Positions 1 through 5,730 of a stretch of DNA of 7,689 nt are shown here, piece after piece (positions within the stretch are counted from its first letter, which is position 1; each line of letters begins with the position of its first letter). The DNA comes from Planctomycetaceae bacterium. Lineage in GTDB: Bacteria; Planctomycetota; Planctomycetia; Pirellulales; UBA1268. A model generated the notes under the pieces. The model saw nothing but the letters and a program-made list of their open reading frames with translations. It made no database searches and was not told the origin of the DNA. Location of the stretch: positions 3,289-10,977 of the forward strand of contig DNLZ01000090.1 of the NCBI GenBank assembly GCA_003488325.1, read 5' to 3'. The position numbers and the translations under genes are program-made.

Positions 1-723
1 GCCATCCGACTGCTTGCCATCACGCTCCTTGTTGCCGTCGGGGCGACCGTCATCGGGCTTCCCGGCATCGCTCGGACTCGCTGACGGCTCCGCGGGGCCG
101 GCCGATCGCTTGGCAAAATCGCCGATGTCACCAGCCAGTCTCGCGGTTTCCTCCGCCAGCTGCCGCTGCCGCGCCGCGAGGTCCTCCTCGCCCGCTTTGC
201 CTTCCGTGCCCGCCTCGATGTCGCGCTGGCGGCCGATCGTCTTGGCAAGCCTCGCCAAAAACTGCCTCACCTCCTGGTTCGACGTGGCGAGCCGCCGGTC
301 GTCATCACCAGCCGCGAGCATTCCGTGGAGGGAGCGCAGCTGCTCGATGAGCCCCTGCTGGCTCGCCCCGGCCTGCAGGAATTGCCCCTGCTCGAGCTGG
401 CGGACGACCGCGTCGAGCCGGTCCGACACCTGCCCCTCACGCGATTCGGCACACACGCGACGCAGCAGCGCCGCCCGCCGCGGATCGGTCGCATCCAGAA
501 GGTCGGCAAGCCGCAGGAACGCGCGCTCCAGCTCCCGGTACTGCGAGACGAGCTCCTCCTCACGTGTCGCCAGCGGCTGCGCGGGTGCGTCGGCGGCTGG
601 CTGGGCGAGGGCCGCCCCGCAGGCCCATGCCCAGGCCACCAGCACCGCCCCGGCAGGACCGAGGCCGCCTTGCGAGCCGCAACGGACCGACGTGTGGTGC
701 ATCGACGGATCGACGCGACTCAT
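1..723 (-). CDS. Secreted coiled-coil protein following the DUF4175-like gene (partial, C-terminus beyond left edge)
   Basis: The frame starts at an ATG (723-721) and stays open for 241 codons to the window edge, so the 3' end is missing. Residues 1-40 look like a Sec signal peptide: a long n-region, a hydrophobic stretch at about 23-39 (GPAGAVLVAWAWACGAAL) and a probable signal peptidase I site ALA|QP at 38-42. Residues 53-206 are almost entirely helical and charged, with heptad-like spacing of Leu, Glu, Gln and Arg (REEELVSQYRELERAFLRL, later LAARQRQLAEETARLAGDI), and probably form an extracytoplasmic coiled coil. Residues 207-241 are Pro/Ser/Asp/Gly/Lys-rich and probably disordered. The start overlaps the stop of the preceding gene as ATGA, which suggests translational coupling. 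No catalytic motif is visible. The motif RQRDIEAGT (165-173) resembles the Q-rich helix motifs of DUF4175 C-termini, so it may be a structural partner of the gene before it. Function is unknown; the reading frame itself is well supported. Confidence 0.85.
   Translation of the reverse strand, partial: MSRVDPSMHHTSVRCGSQGGLGPAGAVLVAWAWACGAALAQPAADAPAQPLATREEELVSQYRELERAFLRLADLLDATDPRRAALLRRVCAESREGQVSDRLDAVVRQLEQGQFLQAGASQQGLIEQLRSLHGMLAAGDDDRRLATSNQEVRQFLARLAKTIGRQRDIEAGTEGKAGEEDLAARQRQLAEETARLAGDIGDFAKRSAGPAEPSASPSDAGKPDDGRPDGNKERDGKQSDG
720..723 (-). other. ATGA stop-start overlap between DUF4175-like gene and coiled-coil gene
   Basis: The TGA stop of the upstream gene (722-720) and the ATG of the next gene (723-721) share the sequence ATGA. 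No Shine-Dalgarno sequence is seen in the 20 nt before the ATG. This arrangement usually means the second gene is translated by ribosomes finishing the first, and it supports ATG 723 as the true start and co-expression at related levels. Confidence 0.8.
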
Positions 724-3032
724 GGACGCTGCAGAAGCGCGCGGCCGCGACGCTTCTGCTCCTCGAGGGTTTCCGCCCGAATCTGTTCCTGCAGACGGAT
801 CACGTCCCGCAGGCGCTCGACCAGCTGGTTGTACGACTCCAACTCGATCATCCTAGCCAGGATCGCCCGCAGCCGCTCGAGCGTCGCGTCGGCCCGTTGC
901 ACCACGGCCGCCGGCGTCGCGTCGCGACACGCCCGCTCGAGATCGGGCAGATCACGGGACGCGACCGCCGTCAGTGGAGCCGCGATCTGTCGAATGAGGC
1001 GCTCCTCGACCTCGGGCGTCAGCAGGTCGTTCGTCGCGAGCTCCAGGTGGATCGTGCGAAATGCCTCGGCGACGTCGGCGGCCTCGCCGGCGGTGCGTGA
1101 CGCCGTCTCGGCACACGCGACCACCGGATCGACGATGAAGGCATCGTCGTCGGGCGTCGCTGGAGCCGGGGATGCGAGCCGCTCGCGCGCCTGGGAGAGG
1201 TCGTCGATCGCCGACTCGAAGCGCCGTCGCAGGAGGATCTCCCGTGCCTCCAGGAGGGCGCGAAGCGCCTCGGGAGTGACGACCTCGAGCGACCAGGTCT
1301 CGCCGCGCCCTTCCTGAGCCGCGCCGTCGAGCGTGCACCGATCCCGTGCCGTGACGGTGCACGCGAGACGCTCTCCGGGCGTGAGTGCCAGCGGCGCGAG
1401 GACCACCTCGTGAGGCGAGTCCGCCGTGAACTCGGCGACGAGCGCGCCCTCACGGACGCCAGGAATCGGCAGCCGCACCGTGTCATCGTCGCTGCGATCG
1501 CCGTCGCCCGGTGGCCCATCCGACCCGATGCCATCGGTCCCCTTCGCAGTCTCCCGCCGCAGTTGCACGGCCGCTTCCGCGAGCGCGTGGTCGTCCCCGA
1601 TCGTGCCGACGAGGAGCAGCCGACCGGCGCCGGTGATCGCCGCGGGCATGCCGCGCGGCGTCATGGCGACCTGCGGCGGCTCGTCGGGGACGGGGATGAT
1701 GAGAAATTGGATCGGCTGCCGATTCGAAAGACCATCGGTGTCGCGGAGGTCGAGTGCCACCGCGACATCGCCGTCGAGTGCCTGGATCTCGCCCTCGAGC
1801 GTCAGACGGTCGCCGTCGCCGCCGTGGGAGGCGGTCTCCGCCGCGGCGAGCGATGCGAGCACGCGCGACGGGGCGGATGACTCCGGCGCCGCGTCTCCCG
1901 AGAAGGCCTCGGGGGCCGCGACAGCAGCACCGGAGGTGCCCGCGACCGCGGCGTCTCGTGCCGTCAGCACGGCCTCGGCGAGCGGCTTGGTCGACGTGCA
2001 CGTGATCCGCACCCGCGACCCGCGCGGCACGCGCACCACGCGCGAGGCGGCCGTCGGCCGGAGGCCCGTGCCCAGATAGGCGGGGGGCTCGTGCTCGATG
2101 GTCAAGCCGGCAAGCGCGGGTGCCTCGGCCACGACCAGCCGCAGGCCGGTCAGCCGCCCGTCGCCTCCCCGCACCTCGAACTCCACGTCGCCACCGACAC
2201 CCGTGAGGGTGTGCACGAACGTCTGTCCGTCCGGCCCGACACCGCCGAGGGTCCCCATCCGACGGGACTGCCAGCCATCCGGACCGCGCGTGCGCAGCTC
2301 GACGAGATCGGGCAGCGGACCATCCGCCCGGGCCCGCACGACGATCTCCACGTCGCTGCCGCGCGCGACGAGGCGGCGGCCGTCCTCGAAGCCCTCGATG
2401 GCGAGCCGCACGCGACGCGGCCATGGCTCGTCCGAGAGCCGTGTCATCCGCCGGAGCCAGAGGCCGGCCACGTCACCCCGTGTCGCCGCCAGGACGCCGA
2501 TCGTCGCGAGGGAGGCGATCGCGGCCATGGCCAACGCCGCGAGCCGCCGACCGCGAAACAGTCCGCCGAGCCGGACGCTGCCGGCGAGCGCCGCGGCGGC
2601 AGCCGTCGTGCGGGCGGCGAGTTCCGGGTCGCACGCCGTGCGCGCGTCATCGGCATCGGGCGGGTGGTCCGCCAGAGAGATCGCGGTGGAGATGCTGTCG
2701 CCGAATCGCGCGTCATGCCGCTCCACGACGAGCGCCAGCGAGGCATCCGAGAGCGGCGCACGCAACCGCGTGACGAGCTTCAACGCGACGATCCACGCGA
2801 TCGCACCGGCCGTCAGCGCGATCGCCGTCAGACGGACCGCGACGGGCGGCTCGACCCACCAGTCGAAGAGCAGCGTGAGCCAGAAGGCGGCGGCGGTGAC
2901 CAGGGCGAGCCACGCCAGCGACTCCACCCAGATCCAGAGCCGTGCCCGGCGACGCACGGCCGCCAGCATCCGGCGCACGGGCTCGATCGAGCCGGCGGTC
3001 GGGAGGGACGGTGTGGATGCGACGACGCTCAT
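720..3032 (-). CDS. DUF4175-like membrane protein with extracytoplasmic beta-rich region and C-terminal coiled coil
   Basis: A complete 770-residue frame starting at ATG 3032. Two hydrophobic helices at about 33-59 and 64-87 are followed by a conserved-looking cytoplasmic segment containing ARFGDSISTAISL (108-120), which resembles the 'ERFP.LGDRL.TAVEL' region of DUF4175-type proteins. A third helix lies at about 162-184. The long extracytoplasmic part carries Ig-like beta segments: VRLAIEGFEDGRRLVARGSDVEIVV (207 onward), TIEHEPPAYLGTGLRP (311-326) and VPDEPPQVAMTP (448-459), then a GTIGDDHALAEAAVQLR motif (476-492). Residues 585-770 are helical and charged and form a probable coiled coil ending in Arg/Gln-rich sequence. 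Two low-complexity insertions lie at about 361-409 and 497-518. It starts 6 nt after the stop of the VWA gene and its own stop overlaps the next start, so it sits inside one operon. No Shine-Dalgarno sequence is visible upstream. No enzyme motif is seen. A structural role in an envelope complex is inferred from context; assignment to DUF4175 rests on architecture and short motifs only. Confidence 0.88.
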   Translation of the reverse strand: MSVVASTPSLPTAGSIEPVRRMLAAVRRRARLWIWVESLAWLALVTAAAFWLTLLFDWWVEPPVAVRLTAIALTAGAIAWIVALKLVTRLRAPLSDASLALVVERHDARFGDSISTAISLADHPPDADDARTACDPELAARTTAAAAALAGSVRLGGLFRGRRLAALAMAAIASLATIGVLAATRGDVAGLWLRRMTRLSDEPWPRRVRLAIEGFEDGRRLVARGSDVEIVVRARADGPLPDLVELRTRGPDGWQSRRMGTLGGVGPDGQTFVHTLTGVGGDVEFEVRGGDGRLTGLRLVVAEAPALAGLTIEHEPPAYLGTGLRPTAASRVVRVPRGSRVRITCTSTKPLAEAVLTARDAAVAGTSGAAVAAPEAFSGDAAPESSAPSRVLASLAAAETASHGGDGDRLTLEGEIQALDGDVAVALDLRDTDGLSNRQPIQFLIIPVPDEPPQVAMTPRGMPAAITGAGRLLLVGTIGDDHALAEAAVQLRRETAKGTDGIGSDGPPGDGDRSDDDTVRLPIPGVREGALVAEFTADSPHEVVLAPLALTPGERLACTVTARDRCTLDGAAQEGRGETWSLEVVTPEALRALLEAREILLRRRFESAIDDLSQARERLASPAPATPDDDAFIVDPVVACAETASRTAGEAADVAEAFRTIHLELATNDLLTPEVEERLIRQIAAPLTAVASRDLPDLERACRDATPAAVVQRADATLERLRAILARMIELESYNQLVERLRDVIRLQEQIRAETLEEQKRRGRALLQRP

Positions 3033-3038
3033 GGGGCT

Positions 3039-5657
3039 TCAGGCGAGCTTGAGAAACCGACGGGCGAGCCACTCGGTGCACAGGAGCCCGACGCCGATCG
3101 CGAGGAGCGCGGCATTGAGCCTCCGCTTGAACGACGCGTCCGCACCGCCGGGCTCGAAGACCCGCCGAGACCTGTCAGGCAGCGTCGCCACCAGCGCCTC
3201 GGCGTCCTCCGGCGTCCACCCGTCCGCGGCGAGGAAGCGCGTCGTGCCGCCGGTCGCCCGCGCGACGTCCTCCAAAAGGGCGCGATCGAGTCGCGGGCGT
3301 GTCAGCTCGCGATCGGGCAGATGGGCCTGGATGCGCCGGGACAGCCGCTCGGGAACCGGCGCCGCGAGGTCCACATCGACCTGCCATGTCCCCTCGCGCG
3401 CGACGATGAAGCCGCCGCGCAGCACGTCCGCGCGGCCTGGCTCCGGCTCGAGCGTCAGCGTCGTCGTGCCCCCGTCCGGCCGCCGCACCCGGCAGACGAC
3501 GGCACCGCCCCTGCCCGCCGTGCCCTCGGAGAGCACGAGCCGCACCTGCGCCGTCGACCCGACCGGCACGCGGTCCCGGTCCACGAGCAGGCGGCTCGTG
3601 CGTGAACCGCGCAGCAGGCGGCCCTGTGCGACGTGACGCACGACCTGCGTGGTGAGCCGCTCGTGCAGCCGGGGATCGACCGCGCGCAGCCGCCACAGCT
3701 CGCCGCTGCCGACCGAGACCACCGTGCCCGATCCGTAGTAATGGCCGGCAATGTAGATCGGCTGGAGGTCGCCCGCGGGCCCGTCATCCTGCGCGAGCCG
3801 CGCGTAGACGGTCGCGCCCGGCTTGGCGGGCCCCGCCTCGAAGCACGAATACACCCCCGGGAAAGCCCCCCACAACGTGTCGCTCGTCGTCGCGTCACCG
3901 GCCAAGCGCAGGAACTCGGCCGCCTCACCGTCCCGGGTGAGCCGCACCGCGCGGGCCACCTCGGCGGACGGCGCGACCCCGCCGAGCGTCGGCATCAACC
4001 CCCGCACCTCGACCGGATAGAGGCTGCGGATGACCCGCATCCCGGGATCGGCCAGCCACCGCTCCATCGAGACGCTGCCGGCGACGAGCACCATGCCGCC
4101 GGACTCGCGGCCCACCCACCGCTCGAGACGCTCGCGGGCGGGGCCGTCGAGCCGCCGCCAGTCGACGTCGAACGCGACGATCGCGTCGTACTCGGCGAGG
4201 GCGGCGTCGGATTCGGGAAAGCCGGCGAGCATCCCTTCGGCGTCGCGCGGTGCCGTGTCGAGCGCGACGTCCACGGCGAAGCTCCGGTCTCGATCGAGCA
4301 CGTTGCGCATGAACTGAAACTCGCGGCCCGGCCCGGACGCCATGAGCAGGACGCGGGTCACGCGATCCACCACTTCCACCTCGGTGTCCTGCACGTCGTC
4401 ACGGGGCGTCCGATCCGCGGCCGGCGGGATCACCCGCACCACCAGCGTGCGTCTGCCCGGAGTCGGCAGTCCGGCCACGTCGAACCGTGCCGGTACGAGA
4501 TCCCCGTCGGCCCCGAGGACGGCGTCGCGGGCGTCGAGCACCACCGACGCGGCCGTGGAGTCGTCGGTCGCTCCGCCCTCGCGCAGCTCCACGCGCACGC
4601 GCTGCCCCTCGAGGCCCTGCGCCTGGAGGAACGCGGTGACCGGAAAACGATCCTCGGGAAACACGCGGGCCGGCGCCGAGACGTCGGCGATCCGCACGTT
4701 CGCCGGCAGCGTCTCGGCGCCGATGCCCAGCGGGTGCACCATGACGTCGGCGGCTCCGAGCCGTCCGGCCGCAGCCCGTCCGTCGAGCCCGGCGTTACTC
4801 GCGCCGTCGGTCAGCACGACGATCCCGGCAAGCAGGCCGGCGGGCTCCTCGTCGAGCACGCGGGCCAGCGCCGTGCCGAGGCGCGTCTCGTTTCCCTGCG
4901 GCACGAGGCGTGCCTGCCACGCGTCGCTCGCCGCCGCGTGGTCCCCGTCGGCGTCGCCACCGTCCGCCGACGTTACCCGGCCGGTGGCCGGCCCAGTCGG
5001 GTCACGCGGCACCCTCGCATCACCCGCGACCGGATCCTCCCCCACGGCCGGTCGATCCGACGGGGCGGGTCCGTCGTCGCGACCCGCACGCTCCAGCGTG
5101 GCGATCCTCTCGGCGCCGACGTCGAACGTCCAGAGCGACACGTCATGCACGCGCCGTACGGCGGCGAGGAGGCCACCCGCCTCCAGCACCTCGCGCGCGA
5201 CGTCCGCGCGGGCCGTTTCGTCAGCCCCATCGGCGGGGATCGCACGGTCCGTGGCCGCCATCGCCGGCAGCGACATGCTCGCACTCGTGTCGACGAGCAC
5301 GGCCACGCGGGATGGAGAGACGAACTCGTACTCGGTGGTGCGCTCGAGATCGAGCCACGCGGCGGCGAGGCAGCCGAACGCGCCGAGCCGCAGCATGGCG
5401 AGCAGGATCCGCCTCGACGGAGGCAGCTCGATCGCATCACGGCGATAGGTCCACAGCACGAACGCGGCCACGGCCGCACACAGGAGCACCGCTCCCGGAG
5501 CCTGCCACCACTCCGAGAAGCCCTCGAGCAGCCGGCTCGAAATCCGTTCGCGCACCGCCGGGCTCGCTGCCATCAGCCAGGATGCGGCGAGACTCGACGG
5601 CATCGGTGGTCCCGCGTGCATCATGGGTGGGAGCGAGGAAGGGGCCGGCGTCGCCAC
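3039..5657 (-). CDS. VWA-domain membrane protein with glutamine-amidotransferase-like domain
   Basis: An 872-residue frame whose first candidate start is GTG 5657; ATGs at 5624, 5621, 5603 and 5573 are alternatives. Two membrane helices at about 54-70 and 84-101, linked by YRRDAIELPPSRR, lead into a VWA domain. Its MIDAS site is intact: DTSASM (123-128), the Thr of ETRLGTAL (258) and the Asp of LTDGASN (284). An Ig-like stretch follows (320-430). Residues 434-680 form a class I amidotransferase/ThuA-like fold (VTRVLLMASGPGREFQFMRNVL, YDAIVAFDVDWRRLD, GGMVLVAG, GHYYGSGTVVSVGSGELWRLRAVDP), with no Cys at the expected nucleophile turn, so it is probably non-catalytic. A beta-rich domain (685-785), a small helical segment with LLEDVARATGGTTRF (794-808) and a C-terminal membrane helix (848-867) complete it. 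Membrane topology puts VWA between helices, as in planctomycete relatives of BatA/BatB. It probably works with the preceding BatA-type protein. A low-complexity loop at 189-250 interrupts the VWA fold. Substrate or client is unknown. Confidence 0.92.
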   Translation of the reverse strand: MATPAPSSLPPMMHAGPPMPSSLAASWLMAASPAVRERISSRLLEGFSEWWQAPGAVLLCAAVAAFVLWTYRRDAIELPPSRRILLAMLRLGAFGCLAAAWLDLERTTEYEFVSPSRVAVLVDTSASMSLPAMAATDRAIPADGADETARADVAREVLEAGGLLAAVRRVHDVSLWTFDVGAERIATLERAGRDDGPAPSDRPAVGEDPVAGDARVPRDPTGPATGRVTSADGGDADGDHAAASDAWQARLVPQGNETRLGTALARVLDEEPAGLLAGIVVLTDGASNAGLDGRAAAGRLGAADVMVHPLGIGAETLPANVRIADVSAPARVFPEDRFPVTAFLQAQGLEGQRVRVELREGGATDDSTAASVVLDARDAVLGADGDLVPARFDVAGLPTPGRRTLVVRVIPPAADRTPRDDVQDTEVEVVDRVTRVLLMASGPGREFQFMRNVLDRDRSFAVDVALDTAPRDAEGMLAGFPESDAALAEYDAIVAFDVDWRRLDGPARERLERWVGRESGGMVLVAGSVSMERWLADPGMRVIRSLYPVEVRGLMPTLGGVAPSAEVARAVRLTRDGEAAEFLRLAGDATTSDTLWGAFPGVYSCFEAGPAKPGATVYARLAQDDGPAGDLQPIYIAGHYYGSGTVVSVGSGELWRLRAVDPRLHERLTTQVVRHVAQGRLLRGSRTSRLLVDRDRVPVGSTAQVRLVLSEGTAGRGGAVVCRVRRPDGGTTTLTLEPEPGRADVLRGGFIVAREGTWQVDVDLAAPVPERLSRRIQAHLPDRELTRPRLDRALLEDVARATGGTTRFLAADGWTPEDAEALVATLPDRSRRVFEPGGADASFKRRLNAALLAIGVGLLCTEWLARRFLKLA

Positions 5658-5686
5658 GCCCGAGGTCGGTTGTATCGCGCGGCGAC
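5650..5686 (-). promoter_or_regulatory. Predicted mRNA hairpin covering the GTG start of the VWA gene
   Basis: On the transcript, GUCGCCGCGC (5686-5677) can pair with GCGUGGCGAC (5659-5650) as a 10-bp stem with one G-U pair and a 17-nt loop. The candidate GUG start (5657-5655) lies inside the 3' arm. The pairing follows directly from the sequence. A regulatory role is inference, and in DNA this GC-rich such a stem could arise by chance, or could point to the ATG at 5624 as the real start. Confidence 0.3.
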
Positions 5687-5730
5687 GCGGCCGGCGCGGG
5701 GTTTTGAGCGTTTCGCAGGACGTCCCGGGA
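5658..5730 (-). other. 73-nt intergenic gap between the two VWA genes
   Basis: This is the only sizeable non-coding stretch. On the transcript strand it runs from the TGA of the BatA-type gene to the GTG of the next VWA gene. It contains two overlapping 8-bp palindromes (TCCCGGGA at 5723-5730 and GGACGTCC at 5718-5725) and a GATACAACC stretch near its 3' end. No run of T follows a GC-rich stem, so I see no intrinsic terminator, and there is no convincing -35/-10 pair. Readthrough from the upstream gene is the simplest reading; an internal promoter cannot be excluded. Confidence 0.5.

Noticed and set aside
612..660. Possible lipoprotein signal (Cys35 in AWACGAA) in the coiled-coil protein
   Set aside because: The residues before the Cys (A-W-A) do not fit the lipobox, and a better signal peptidase I site (ALA|QP) follows a few residues later.
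14..1317. Plus-strand frames over the left end (14-856 and 325-1317) and a minus-strand 98-codon frame at 267-563
   Set aside because: The minus-strand frame from ATG 723 has a signal peptide, a regular coiled-coil pattern and a start coupled to the previous stop; the others are low-complexity shadows.
2091..3636. Two overlapping plus-strand frames of about 500 codons each
   Set aside because: They are antisense to the DUF4175-like gene and run across the 3032/3039 gene boundary. Their translations are Arg/Ser/Pro-rich with no domain, while the minus-strand frame has membrane helices and motifs.
5660..5720. Internal promoter in the 73-nt gap (GATACA as a -10 box)
   Set aside because: No matching -35 element at proper spacing; a single AT-richer hexamer in GC-rich DNA is not enough to call a promoter.
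5687..5730. Intrinsic terminator after the BatA-type gene
   Set aside because: GC palindromes are present, but no stem followed by a T run exists on the transcript strand.
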